This document shows positions 1 to 9,532 of a stretch of DNA of 64,000 nucleotides, in pieces; position 1 is the first letter of the stretch; each line of letters begins with the position of its first letter. The position numbers and the translations under genes are program-made. Source of the stretch: Asparagopsis taxiformis. Lineage: Eukaryota; Rhodophyta; Florideophyceae; Bonnemaisoniales; Bonnemaisoniaceae. The notes under the pieces are model-generated. The model did not search any database and was not told the origin of the DNA. It worked only from the letters and a program-made list of their open reading frames with translations. The stretch lies in NCBI GenBank assembly GCA_030407315.1, contig JALQPE010000581.1:1-64000 (forward strand), in the 5' to 3' direction.

Positions 1-1864
1 TTGACGTGGTACATGCCCCTTCTCCAGTCCCAGCGAATACTCCAGGTGGGGCTGCAGGCCTCTATCTTCTCGCCACAATCTGTCAGCGTACTGGTAGGAG
101 GGACGAGGCCGTCGAACTGTATCACCGAGCCGTCAAGGCAAATCCCACCCTCTGGACCGCTTTCGAGGCACTCGCTTCGATGGGAATCGTACCAGAAGCT
201 GAACGCGTTCTAGGTAATATTTCCGATTCTGCTGCCCTGGATCGCCTCGAAACCCAGCCATCCTTTCAATCCGTACCGGACCCCACACCGCGACGTCGTC
301 ACAAATCTGCCCCATACGAGATTCTCGTCAGTCTCAGGGTGCCCCAGTCCGCTACTTTTCCGCAAACGGTTCTGTGCCCACAGTCGAAGCAAGCTCTCAA
401 ATTCCGCGAACCCCAGTTGATCAATATGCAACCCCATCTCCAATGTTACAAAGGCAGTCAAATCGGTCGTTCGGAGAAACCACACAAGTATACCGCAGGC
501 GCCACGCGGCCGTAATGTAACTCGACGGATGCATCGCCGCTCAGTATCACCAGCCACTGATAGCTTTCGACCAACTAGCATCCGTTCATTACGAAGCGGT
601 GGAGCAAGCTCAGTACGAAACCCATCCGATTTGTTTGCCACACCGCCGAGTGGTAATCAGAAAGTGCAGCGTGAAAAGACGCGAGTGCAGTCTAACACCA
701 CCTATGCTGAAAAGCAACCACAAGCCACAACTGCCCCTTCATCAAATGCCCATTTAAAGCAGAAGGTTCCACAACGTAACAATATCGAAACTTGGATGTT
801 CAAATGGAGGAGACGGAAATGCAGGCAATGGATCTGATACGGGTAATTGGTCAGATAGTGTCTGAACTTGGTCGCTACCGATGCACGAAAGCACTGGAGC
901 TGTCCAATAGTCTTCCATGGGAGCACCGAAACAGTGGGATGGTTCTCTCTTTGAGGGGACGAGCGTATCTTGAAAAAGGCGAATATGCAGCAGCAGAGGA
1001 AGAATTTCTGAAGTCATTGCAACTGGAACCATCCCGTATGGATGGAATTGTCGAGTACTATTCCACAGTGCTATGGCATCTAAAAAAGGAAAAGGAGCTT
1101 ACCCAACTTGCAATACGCGCCCAGCGCGTTCATCCAGTTTCCTCCAGCGCTTGGTGTGCTACAGGTAACTGCTTTTCATTACAGCGTGACCCTGACCTCG
1201 CTCTCAAGTATTTCCGCCGAGCAATTGCCACTTCAAAAGTACCAAATCCATATCCATACGCGCTCTCTGGACATGAGCACGTTGCCAAGGAAGACTTTGA
1301 CGCCGCACTCGCATCGTACCGACAAGCACTACATATAGATGAGCGGCACTACAATGCAATGTACGGAATTGGACAAGTTTTGCAAAAGCAGGAGAAGTTT
1401 GCTCAGGCACAGAGCCATTTCCGCAGCGCTCTTTTAGTCCATCCTCTAAACTCAACTCTGCACTACCATTTGGGCGTTGCGCTTGCCGCGGCAGTCAATG
1501 CTGGCACAAATGGCGACAGCTACTACAGAGCTAGTCCGCGAGATCTTCTTCCGGCATTGGCAGAACTGGAAACAGCTGCAATCTGGATCCGAGGAACCCA
1601 GTACCTCGGTTCGAACGAGCCAAAGTACTTGTTGCAATGAATCGACTGAAGGATGCACGTTTACAGCTGGAGCAATTGAGAGATCTTCTTCCGAAGGAAG
1701 CTGAGGTGCATTTTGAGCTAAGTCGTGTGTGTTTGAAAATGGGCGATAAAAAGTCTGCACTGCGAGGGTTTTCAATGGCCTTGGATATCGAACCAAAAGA
1801 ACGAAAGTACAAGAAAGCGCTAGAGGCATTGAGTAATGAAATCGAAGCCGATATGGGCATGTAG
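1..1864 (+). CDS. CDC27: CDC27/APC3, anaphase-promoting complex TPR subunit (3' part, frame-broken)
   Basis: This is the TPR scaffold subunit of the anaphase-promoting complex, the nuclear ubiquitin ligase that drives mitotic exit. The gene enters from the left edge, so the N-terminus is missing. The first 230 bases encode the end of the N-terminal TPR block (LYLLATICQRTGRRDEAVEL), followed by a Ser/Thr/Pro-rich linker to about 790. The C-terminal TPR superhelix then runs from about 830 to the stop, with family-typical stretches such as AWCATGNCFSLQRD and HYNAMYGIGQVLQKQEKFA. The reading frame moves four times, roughly at 290-330, 430-510, 790 and 1590. Each move equals one missing base. For example, at about 1590 the frame that continues the TPRs (LDPRNPVPRFERAKVLVAMN) starts one base too early. 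I interpret these as sequence errors in a functional gene; a decayed copy is the alternative. Identification by pattern is firm. Confidence 0.86.
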
Positions 1865-1921
1865 GGAGTGGATGTCTTCTTGCGAGCACATGGGTATTAA
1901 ATGTCTAAACAGAAAAGTGTG

Positions 1922-2409
1922 TTAAGACCCTCCATCTGATTGAACAGGTGTGTGAAGAGCGTCGGATATTGAAATCCACTGTAGAACACGAGGGATTACG
2001 CTGTTGGCATCAGGCAAATCGTCGTGCTGATAGAAGACGCCGTTTGAGTCCACTTTGAATTTGACCTGGACCGTAGAAGCGGAGGAGGGAGAATCTGCTG
2101 AAGTAGCGATGTGCTTTTGTTCAAGATTCTGAACAAAGACGGCTGTGGAATGGCGGAAGAGAAAATAGTGTGAGATAGTGTGTTAGACAGTGTGGAGCTG
2201 CCGGAAAGAAAGAGGAGATGGAGCGTACCGGTTGAAGACTCAGGGATATGAAATTGTGCGGACTGCAGTTGACGTCCACGGAAGGAGGTCAGAGGAAATG
2301 GACAAAACGCTCGAGCCGTTGGCGCAGGTCCATCAGAATGTACAGTGCACGGGAGACGATGGGCCACCACGCTGGGAGTATCCTCTCCAGGTGAGTGCTT
2401 GAGCTGCAT
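1922..2409 (-). CDS. Small hypothetical gene with one 86-nt intron
   Basis: I do not recognise this product. The sequence supports two exons on the minus strand. Exon 1 (2409-2229) starts at an ATG and ends ...PESST. A GTACGC donor begins at 2228 and the intron ends CCACAG at 2143. Exon 2 (2142-1922) continues in frame (AVFVQNLEQKHIATSADS, then VQVKFKVDSNGVFYQHDDLP) to a TAA, giving about 133 residues. The phase match across the junction and the protein-like exon 2 are the evidence. An upstream exon and a different start are possible, because the first 60 residues look less conserved than the rest. It lies tail-to-tail with CDC27, with 57 bases between the stops. Confidence 0.45.
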
Positions 2410-2571
2410 TTGAGAAGCTGGAAGACGGCGGGTCTGGGAATGTGGTCGCGCCGGGGAACGGTGAGAGGATTTGTGTTAAGACGACACTCAGGTTCAGCTT
2501 GGTTCCCGCCAAAAATGTGTTAATCACTTTACAGTATAATACTGATTTGCTGTGTATAGCTAAGTTACACA

Positions 2572-3774
2572 TTATAGCATGTCACGATGTACACACATGA
2601 GATCCGACATCGGCGCATTACTTCCCGTGACATCTCCGCTGGCGAATGTCTCGGTATATTGCTCAAACGTCGGCGCCTTACGAACGCTGTTGACAGGGAA
2701 CGGATAATTGCACTTTAGGCTCGGCGAGCGTTGCCCGCTGTTCTGACAAGCGCCAAACCCTCTCAAATGGTGGCATACGTACCCGTTCCTGCGCAATTCC
2801 TCCAGTAAAGACACGCCCCATTCAATACCATGTCGACCATTTGGAGAAAACTCCACAGCAATGAAAGGGATTTTCGCCCTACTCAATAGTTTCCTCCCAC
2901 CTTGAATGACCTGCTTCTCGTACCCTTCCACGTCAATCTTAAGCAGCCAAATGTCTTCCAGATCTACAGGGAAATCGAGGTCATCTAGACGTGTTGTTGG
3001 TACGCTTGTCACACTTCCCCTCCCTCGCGCATTGATGATATGGTTCGTTTTGCCACATTTGTCGATTCGGGTACATGGTGATTGGTGGAAATAGGATACA
3101 CCAGTTACATTCGAAACAGCTGATCTCAGGAAGTATACTCTCGCGTCGCCCGAGTCAAAATATGTAGCTGGGAGAACGTTGTTCTCGACTGCTCCCCTGC
3201 GCACTAATGCTGATAATGCCATTTCCGTATAGGGCACGTTATTCATCTTCATTGTGTTTCGAAACAAAGCACTTACCACAGGGCTGGGTTCGAATGCAAA
3301 TACTGTATGCCCATGCTGGAATCCCTGTAGAGTATATTCATGACCATCGTTCGCTCCAACATCTACGATAACCCGTTCGCTGGCGTCGGCTCCTCCAAGT
3401 CCTGGAGGCCAAAGCGAAGGTGTGTCCTTTCTAAATCCCGGAATAGCATTGGTCGTGTACACGCGACGCTCAAGTTGTATCGGAGTGGAAGAAAGGAGGC
3501 TGAAAAGAAGAGAAATAGAAACAAACACTAGCATTGTGCAAATCATGGCGCAGTGAAGAGGGCGAATGAATATGGCGATGTAGAATCGAGAACCGTCATG
3601 GTGATCACAGCCCATTAAATACCGGACTATACAACGAATTCCTCGATTTGAATTAGTGCAAGTCGCCGAGGATGTGACACTGAAAACAAGGTGGATGGCA
3701 ACGATAGCACTAAAGAGACAGCAAACGAAGAGGCCAATATGTGGTATACGCAGTGGGATAAAAATTTTGGACAT
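2572..3774 (-). CDS. FkbM-family SAM-dependent methyltransferase, membrane-anchored
   Basis: The protein is predicted to transfer a methyl group from S-adenosylmethionine to an unknown acceptor, often a sugar hydroxyl in this family. The Rossmann-type core is visible: VIVDVGANDGHE (motif I, about residue 135), then VFAFEPSP, then WLLKIDVEGYEKQVIQGG (about residue 270) and IPFIAVEFSPNG. The longest frame (400 residues) has hydrophobic stretches near residues 10-32 and 77-96. A start at Met77 (position 3546) would give a compact type II membrane protein with the second stretch as signal anchor, and I think that start is equally likely. This would place the catalytic domain in the secretory lumen, where cell-wall or glycan methylation is plausible. 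No frame damage is seen. Confidence 0.82.
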   Translation of the reverse strand: MSKIFIPLRIPHIGLFVCCLFSAIVAIHLVFSVTSSATCTNSNRGIRCIVRYLMGCDHHDGSRFYIAIFIRPLHCAMICTMLVFVSISLLFSLLSSTPIQLERRVYTTNAIPGFRKDTPSLWPPGLGGADASERVIVDVGANDGHEYTLQGFQHGHTVFAFEPSPVVSALFRNTMKMNNVPYTEMALSALVRRGAVENNVLPATYFDSGDARVYFLRSAVSNVTGVSYFHQSPCTRIDKCGKTNHIINARGRGSVTSVPTTRLDDLDFPVDLEDIWLLKIDVEGYEKQVIQGGRKLLSRAKIPFIAVEFSPNGRHGIEWGVSLLEELRRNGYVCHHLRGFGACQNSGQRSPSLKCNYPFPVNSVRKAPTFEQYTETFASGDVTGSNAPMSDLMCVHRDML

Positions 3775-4082
3775 ATCTATGAATTGGAATGTGTTCCTAG
3801 TCTCTTTTCAATGCAAACGGCGACTCCCTTCAACGTGTGGCTTGAGGGATAGCCAGCTGAAAAATTAGGCTAAGCTTGTCGACGGGACTGCACGCTTACA
3901 ACCATCACCAGACCCGAAGAGATGTATTACGAGAGCGGGCAAACTTGACACTCAATTCAAGAGCGGTCTTCATGTGGGTAGGTTAACACCACACTGGTAG
4001 ACCATTGCTGAATACTTTGCAAGCATCAGCAGTGACACAAAGTGTGTGTGCATCATGCAGATTGAAAAATAGCATGTCAGTA
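3775..4082. other. Intergenic, no gene seen
   Basis: This is the upstream region of the methyltransferase gene, holding only short unsupported frames. The frame extending to 3983 on the minus strand reads as the out-of-frame tail of the small gene at 4083-4388. Confidence 0.4.
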
Positions 4083-4388
4083 TCAGATTGGCTCGAGCAA
4101 TTGGACTGACTGGTAGACGGATTTGCAGAAGTCCAGATAGGCACTAGCGAAGAAGACACGCGTGTAATACTGCGCATGCAAAATTGGATAGCCTGAAAGA
4201 ATACAGTCGGCACCGGTATATTGTATGAGGAAAGCGGTAGTTGGAATTGGCGAGACGTGGGCGAAAATAATTTCGCCTTCAAATTCGTCAAGTCGAAATT
4301 GGCTTTGAGGTGGGTAATAAACGAGATTAAAGAGGCTACATTGCGTCGTATTGTGACAGACTCACATTGTTCGTAGAGAGGCAGCCAT
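4083..4388 (-). CDS. Small hypothetical gene, possible 63-nt intron
   Basis: The product is not recognised. Exon 1 is 23 bases (4388-4366, MAASLRT) followed by a GTGAGT donor. The intron ends CAAAG at 4303. Exon 2 (4302-4083) encodes a convincing stretch with EFEGEIIFAHVSPIPTTAF and ILHAQYYTRVFFASAYLDFC before a TGA, giving 80 residues. An alternative is a longer exon without splicing: the overlapping frame upstream also looks protein-like (ARVPEFLATEWLPLYEQCES, then VASLISFITHLKANFD) and would join exon 2 by a one-base shift. That is the same one-missing-base pattern seen in neighbouring genes. In that case this is the C-terminus of a larger protein whose start I cannot find. Confidence 0.42.
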
Positions 4389-4930
4389 TCAGTCGCTAGA
4401 AACTCGGGTACTCTGGCGAGAGAAGTGTTTCTTTGCCGCAGGTGTCAGACGATGGGGATGTTTTTCCTTTCTACTCGTGTGACAAGCCGTGCGGAGCAAG
4501 TGAGTTTGTTGGTGGCGTCGTGACGAGAAAATATCATCACTATATGAAATGTATATCTAGAGGCCGAATGTGCGGTGCTCGCGCCTCACGCAGGCGTGAC
4601 GACGAGGCCAAAGTTAGACGAAAGATTGCATGGTACCAAACGCCTTTCATCTCCCACGTATCTCCCTTTGAAAGTAGAAACGCTTGCAAAGCGTTTGTAG
4701 TCAGTGGAGGACACGGCCGCATCTCAACCAATCGTATCTATAATGTCTCCAGTTTATGCATCTTCCACATTTTCCACCATGTCCGCCATTTAATAACAGA
4801 CTCATGCACTACTTGTTGTGGTAGCCATTGTATCGGTGGCTGTTGCGCATGCCGGAAGAATCCGCAATAAGACACTATAAATATTTGTGGCATGCACACC
4901 GGCGACAGGCAAGTCAGCCAATTCGATCGC
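4389..4930. other. Intergenic region upstream of tRNA-Lys
   Basis: An open frame on the plus strand (4433-4870) is Cys/His-rich at its end but shows no domain. I regard it as chance. Nothing else is recognised here. Confidence 0.35.
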
Positions 4931-5020
4931 GCCTCAGTAGCTCAGTTGGTCCGATTGAAAGCAATACAGAGCGTTAGGCTTTTAACCTAATGGCCGCGGG
5001 TTCGAGCCCCGCCTGAGGTG
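4931..5020 (+). tRNA. trnK-UUU: tRNA-Lys(UUU) with a 17-nt insertion in the D-loop
   Basis: All arms of a nuclear tRNA are present. The acceptor stem is GCCTCAG with CTGAGGT (4931-4937 and 5013-5019) and discriminator G. The D-stem is GCTC/GAGC. The anticodon stem TTAGG/CCTAA encloses loop CTTTTAA (anticodon TTT), and the T-arm is GCGGG-TTCGAGC-CCCGC. Between a normal D-loop start (AGTTGGT, ends 4950) and the D-stem return (AGAGC, from 4968) lie 17 extra bases, which form a short ATTG/CAAT hairpin around a 4-nt loop. Removing them gives a perfectly ordinary tRNA, so they act like an ectopic intron, as described for nuclear tRNAs of the red alga Cyanidioschyzon merolae. There is no intron at the usual position 37/38. 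Confidence 0.9.
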
Positions 5021-5103
5021 GTCGATAACTTTTGGAAGATTTGTTATTTTTTTTCGTCTCATCTCGCTTTGGCTGGTATTTGAAACGAACGCTGGCAAGT
5101 CGT

Positions 5104-5925
5104 ATGCTGCCTGTCAAAGAGGCTAATCAATTCCTAGTATCTCCCCTCACAACCAGAAATGCTGCGACTACATCTGAAAAACTACGCCACTTCAGCACAA
5201 ACCAGCAATTAGCCAAATCAGCAGTAGTTCTTTTATCAGGTGGATTAGACTCGGCGACTGCGATGGCCGTCGCGCGCGAACAAGGCTACCAGCTACACGC
5301 ATTATCCTTCGACTATCACCAACGCCATCGCTACGAGCTCCAAGCTGCCACACGCGTCGCTAATTCGCTCGGTGCCGCTTCTCACCGCATAGCGACGCTA
5401 GATGTCGGCCTTTTCGCCGGTTCAGCCCTGACAGACACCACTATACACGTGCCGAAGATGCGCTCAATCCAGGACATGAACTCTCATATTCCCAATACAT
5501 ACGTGCCTGCTCGCAACATACTTTTTCTATCCTATGCACTTGCGATCGCCGAGTCTATCAACGCACAAGCCATATTTATCGGCGCCAACGCCGTGGATTA
5601 CTCAGGCTATCCTGATTGTCGTCCAGAGTTTTTCGACGCATTTCAGAAAACGGCGCAGTTGGGAACTAAAGTAGGTGTACAAGGTGCTGCACCAGTTGTA
5701 CGTGCACCACTATTACATTGGTCGAAGCGACGAATTATCGAAACGGGGTTGGAATTGGGAGTTGACTTTGGCATTACGCATTCTTGTTATGATCCAGAGC
5801 ACAGTGGACGACCGTGTGGCCGGTGCGATAGTTGTATCCTCAGAGCGGGCGCCTTTACAGAACTTGGCTTTGCGGCCGATCCTGCGGTGGAACGTTTCGA
5901 TAAGGAGGAGCGCGTGACGAGATGA
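5104..5925 (+). CDS. queC: 7-cyano-7-deazaguanine (preQ0) synthase, QueC-like, with organelle-type extension
   Basis: QueC converts 7-carboxy-7-deazaguanine and ammonia to preQ0 using ATP, a step of the queuosine tRNA-modification pathway. Key features are intact. The PP-loop ATP site SGGLDS is at residues 45-50, and YVPARNILFLSYALAIAE and IFIGANAVDYSGYPDCRPEF are family-typical. The C-terminal zinc site is SCYD...PCGRCDSC. I chose the first ATG (5104); a longer frame only adds non-ATG sequence toward the tRNA. The roughly 40 residues before the core are Ser/Thr/Asn-rich with few acidic residues, consistent with a plastid or mitochondrial transit peptide. Most animals and many other eukaryotes lack QueC and salvage queuine, so a nuclear copy is notable and suggests bacterial or endosymbiotic origin. 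It ends 8 bases from the convergent REV1-like gene. Confidence 0.93.
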   Translation: MLPVKEANQFLVSPLTTRNAATTSEKLRHFSTNQQLAKSAVVLLSGGLDSATAMAVAREQGYQLHALSFDYHQRHRYELQAATRVANSLGAASHRIATLDVGLFAGSALTDTTIHVPKMRSIQDMNSHIPNTYVPARNILFLSYALAIAESINAQAIFIGANAVDYSGYPDCRPEFFDAFQKTAQLGTKVGVQGAAPVVRAPLLHWSKRRIIETGLELGVDFGITHSCYDPEHSGRPCGRCDSCILRAGAFTELGFAADPAVERFDKEERVTR

Positions 5926-5933
5926 CATGTGCG

Positions 5934-6529
5934 TTATTTGGGATTTTTGTTGGTGGTGCGCGGAAAGAAGGTGGATATCGAACGCTGTGCCGTGTCTGTC
6001 ATGGTTCGAATTGGAAATGAACGCTCCGGCAAACGTCGCTTATGTGAGATGGACTGGACTAACCAGTCGGGATGAACGAGGTAGAGGCGAGGGTTTGATT
6101 TCTGTAGAGTGGTAAACCTTTTTCTCGTCGCATGTGCGAGGTTGGAGGCGATAACATGTGTAACGGAGTTGGAAAGTAAGTTTCGAATTTTGCTCCGTTC
6201 TCACCGAGTAGAATGCGTATGCGCTCACGAGAGGGATTTGTGTGTCCATCCACCCACACGGTTACTCCGGAGAGTAGGTTGGATTTGGTGGAGCTGCGGA
6301 ATTGTTGGACATATTGAGACCGTAGCTTACGATTTTTGTGGTGCATGTAAGACTTGAACGGTGATGGTGAGTTATTCCAGTGGGAGTTTTTTGTATTCGT
6401 CTTGACAGGTTTGAGGGGGTTGGAGGTAGTGGTACTGGCACTGGCAGTGTTGTTACTCGGCGAGCGAGTGAGGGACTCGGAACGGGATTTTGGTGGGGAT
6501 GGGCGGTGAGGAGAATCGGCGGAAGACAT
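5934..6529 (-). CDS. REV1-like stand-alone BRCT protein with C-terminal PIP box
   Basis: The N-terminal tail is Ser/Pro-rich. It is followed by a REV1-type lead-in (FKSYMHHKNRKLRSQY) and a BRCT domain: LLSGVTVWVDGHTNPSRERI, then THVIASNLAH, then LYLVHPDWLVQSISHKRRLP. The protein then ends with QRSISTFFPRT, matching the PCNA-interacting consensus QxxIxxFF, and stops at 5934. The frame changes once near 6165, again by one missing base: CCGTTACAC must be read as if it held one more G. The BRCT domain resembles that of REV1, the translesion polymerase scaffold, but no polymerase, UBM or C-terminal domain follows before QueC begins. It is therefore either a REV1-derived BRCT adaptor or a split gene. 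A role at stalled replication forks is inferred from the BRCT and PIP motifs. Confidence 0.8.
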
Positions 6530-6875
6530 GGCTTACGGAAGATTGGTAGCACTTGTCACGTTGGGCGGTAAGTAGTGTTTTTGTCGAAGAGTTATGGTTT
6601 GAGCGTAGTAATGATCGGATCCAGCATGGAGTGGAAGCGTCGTAGAGGACACACAAATGTAAACTGGGCGTGCTGTCGTGAGCGTCACGCAATGCGCTGA
6701 GCAATGATCTAAGAAACTGGCGCATGGTTGGTGGGTGCCACTTACACCACAGTTGTCATACGCACCAGCAAATGGCCACAGCCCTTACGTATATAAACTC
6801 TCAGCCATTCCTTCACGGCACGTTTTCGTCTACATCCCGCTTCGCCGTTTGTAGTGTCATCCCATTTCCGAAACC
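6530..6875. promoter_or_regulatory. Shared divergent upstream region
   Basis: These 346 bases separate the divergent starts of the REV1-like gene (6529, minus) and the phosphatase-fold gene (6876, plus), so they must carry both promoters. A TATA-like ACGTATATAAAC lies at about 6786-6797, roughly 80 bases before the plus-strand ATG. Confidence 0.4.
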
Positions 6876-7982
6876 ATGCCCGGCCAACATGACAGTTCAC
6901 CTCAAATTTCTGTGCTCACCTTCAACATGCTGGCGCCCTGTTACAAGCGCATGTACAGCGCTGACAAGCGGCCCATCGGCCGTGAGCAGCGTTTTCACGA
7001 CCTTTGGACCAATCGCCTCGACTCAATTCTCAAACTCCTACTCAGTATTCAACCGACACCGGACGTGATCGCTCTTCAAGAGTTCTGGTTCAATCCCCAC
7101 TTTCAGAAACGCTTCGAAGCGGCCGTCGACAAAGACTTTCACATCTTCTATCATCAACGCCCGGGTGCAAAGAAGATGGCCTGGCGACGCTCATCCATCG
7201 TAACTCACCTGCATTCACCCGCCAAGTGCCTCGCTCGCACACCTTTTCTCTTGGATGTGACCGCGTCGGATTGGCAGTCTCGGTTTCGCTCGCTTCTACC
7301 AGCCCCGTTCCGCAGGCGGACCTCCTTGTTGTCAACGCCCATCTCACCTTTCCGCACAGCGTTGTTCAGGAAGCAATACGTCCGCACAAGCAGATAAACT
7401 AACCAATTTTGTTGACCAACACGTCAAAAATTCGCCCAATACCACACATGCACTTGTGCTCGGTGACTTCAACGGTGATGACACAAGCAGCGTGTGCCAC
7501 AGAATGCTTGCGCAAGGGTTTGAAAATTGTTACACCAAGCTGAATGGTTCAACAGACAAGCCTACAACCCATTATAATCACAGAAAACAAGAAGTTTTCG
7601 TCGATCACATCTTTCTGCGTAGCATTCCGCTCAAGTACCAACACGTTCCAATCGGCGCTCAACAATCAATCAATCTGGATCATCATTAGCGTCCAGATCG
7701 GCTGATTTGCTCGCACGCTGTTATTCATCTTCTCCAGTTGGTATCAGAGACTTGCAGCCAAACAGCGCTCGTCGAGATTCGGACAAGCTCTCTTCTCAAC
7801 TTACGCAAGCAGCTAGTAGCAATCGTCCATTGTCAATGTGCTGTTGTATCGAACCGGTCAGTACAGCAGTGTATCCGGAAAGTTTACCCACCGATGGATG
7901 GCCTAAAACTTTCGACATAAGCGACCATCGCCCATTAAGAATCTCGTTTCGACAGATTGTACAACCTATTGGTGAAATATGA
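6876..7982 (+). CDS. Endonuclease/exonuclease/phosphatase-fold protein (frame-broken)
   Basis: The protein belongs to the EEP superfamily of metal-dependent phosphodiesterases, which includes CCR4/nocturnin-like deadenylases and inositol phosphatases. The start SVLTFNMLAPCYKRM, followed by DVIALQEFW and DGLATLI, is most like plant cytosolic EEP proteins of unknown substrate. Catalytic residues are visible in order: Asn in TFNML, Glu in ALQEF, His in VVNAHL, Asp/Asn in VLGDFNGDD, and the terminal Asp-His pair in ISDHRPLRI. The frame changes at about 7175, 7390 and 7670. Each is equivalent to one missing base and each sits between conserved motifs that all survive, which argues for sequence errors rather than a dead gene. 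About 370 residues if restored, normal for the family. The specific substrate cannot be told from sequence. Confidence 0.84.
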
Positions 7983-8095
7983 CGTGCGTCGCGTGTATAT
8001 GTACAATAAAGTCAATCTGAGTCCTCCGGAGTAGAGTACGTTTAAATATTGTAGCTGTATGGGGACTCGTCTAGTACTGACTCTTAACTAAAGCA

Positions 8096-9169
8096 TCACA
8101 TGAGCGTTATTCCTTGCTCTTGACAAATAACGCGCTTCCTTTCGTTTGTAACAAGCTCTAGTATCTCTTTTGTGCGCAGCCCTACTCCCCAACCCATCTC
8201 GTCTACCTGCATCACTGCCTCCACAACGTGATCTGGCAGTTGACAAATCGCATCAAGGTACTCTAATAAAATATCACGTGTCAATTGCGAATGTACACCG
8301 TTCGAGAAACAATCTCTGTGAACCCCGAGCAATAGATGTGATTGCCACTGAAACATGTCACTACTCGCTATGGGAGAACAACCCCCCAAATAAGTCATAA
8401 GCATTATGATTGTCAAATTGCGACATACGTCCTGCGTGCTCCTCGAGTCTGTGTTTATGCTGTTGCGACACTCCTCCGTTGTAGGTAGATCTAAATGCCA
8501 GTCATACGTATGCGGCGAAGAATTGTCGATTATAGAAATCCTCGGCATTGGTGCCGTAGGAAACACTGTCAAGTATGCATATACGAAGGCACTTTCGGGA
8601 ACCTTTGTACGCGACCGAAAACCGAGAATGCGCAATAGAGATCGAGCAACATGACGATCAGCGATTGAAGGATCCAGAATCACTGGAAGCGATATGTGAA
8701 AAGACGGAAGAAATGAATGGTCGAGATGTAATAGTTGAGTTAAGCGGAATAGGGAAGGTGAGGTGGTATTCGCAGGTTGTGTGTGAATCGCTGTAGATGG
8801 AATGTACAATGAGGCATGGGCGCCACATTTTAGAGTCAAACTTGCGAGTATACCGAGCGATGTCTCTGTGAACAGGTCTAGCTTGGCTATATCGCTCAAG
8901 TGGATGCTGTCGATAATATCTGCATCGTCCACGCGGTAAATTTGGGTCTGCTCTCTAATAGTCTGAGACTTAAATAGCAGCAGTCGGGAAAAAATAAGAG
9001 AGGCGAGCGAGAAAATCACCAATGTTGCAAGCGGATATGACAGTTGAAGACAAGGAAATGAGTAAATTGATTGCGTAACTTGAGAATTGGAAGAATTAGC
9101 AGTGGCAGTGATCGGTGCTGTTGCGTCGGTACGATATTGGAAATGACGCCTGCGCGAAGTCGTTTGCAT
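8096..9169 (-). CDS. Hypothetical membrane protein
   Basis: The gene encodes 357 residues in one undamaged frame with an ATG start. A single strong membrane segment lies near residues 42-66 (LATLVIFSLASLIFSRLLLF), after a basic, Ser/Thr-rich N-terminus. The rest is a mixed, probably lumenal or cytosolic domain ending in EMGWGVGLRTKEILELVTNE. I do not recognise a family. It is divergent from the TMEM208 gene, with which it shares an upstream region. Confidence 0.75.
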   Translation of the reverse strand: MQTTSRRRHFQYRTDATAPITATANSSNSQVTQSIYSFPCLQLSYPLATLVIFSLASLIFSRLLLFKSQTIREQTQIYRVDDADIIDSIHLSDIAKLDLFTETSLGILASLTLKCGAHASLYIPSTAIHTQPANTTSPSLFRLTQLLHLDHSFLPSFHISLPVILDPSIADRHVARSLLRILGFRSRTKVPESAFVYAYLTVFPTAPMPRISIIDNSSPHTYDWHLDLPTTEECRNSINTDSRSTQDVCRNLTIIMLMTYLGGCSPIASSDMFQWQSHLLLGVHRDCFSNGVHSQLTRDILLEYLDAICQLPDHVVEAVMQVDEMGWGVGLRTKEILELVTNERKRVICQEQGITLM

Positions 9170-9532
9170 AATGGAGGATAGATGAGGAGAGATGAAGATG
9201 ACGATGCATCAATCAATGCGGTCCGGTCACATGTGCCGAGCGTCGCATGATAGTGAGCGCGCATGTCCAACCGCTTCTTCCAAATAAATTGCTACAAGAA
9301 AAAAGTATTTTTTTCATTACATTCCTAGCCCCTTTAAATCCGTAGTGTTACTATCAAGAAAACTTGAATTAAACATTTCCAATCGCATATTTTGTACAAG
9401 CACTGACCCACCACTACATGCTGTTCACGCGCGGTGTGTTTACCAGAACTAGCCAACAGCAAGGAACTCTCAACTTGATGCCGTGTCGCCCTCGTTCGGC
9501 ACATCCGCCCGCGACAACGTGCTACCTCCATC
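9170..9532. promoter_or_regulatory. Divergent upstream region between membrane-protein gene and TMEM208
   Basis: The region contains no supported coding sequence. It separates two divergent starts and presumably holds both promoters. An AT-rich tract lies at 9297-9330. Confidence 0.35.

Noticed and set aside
4433..4870. 145-residue plus-strand ORF upstream of tRNA-Lys
   Set aside because: Cys-rich end does not form a recognisable motif, and part of it overlaps the better supported upstream region of the minus-strand small gene.
5104..5925. Bacterial contamination explaining QueC
   Set aside because: It is flanked within a few hundred bases by a eukaryotic tRNA gene and a REV1-like gene on the same contig, and has a eukaryote-style N-terminal extension.
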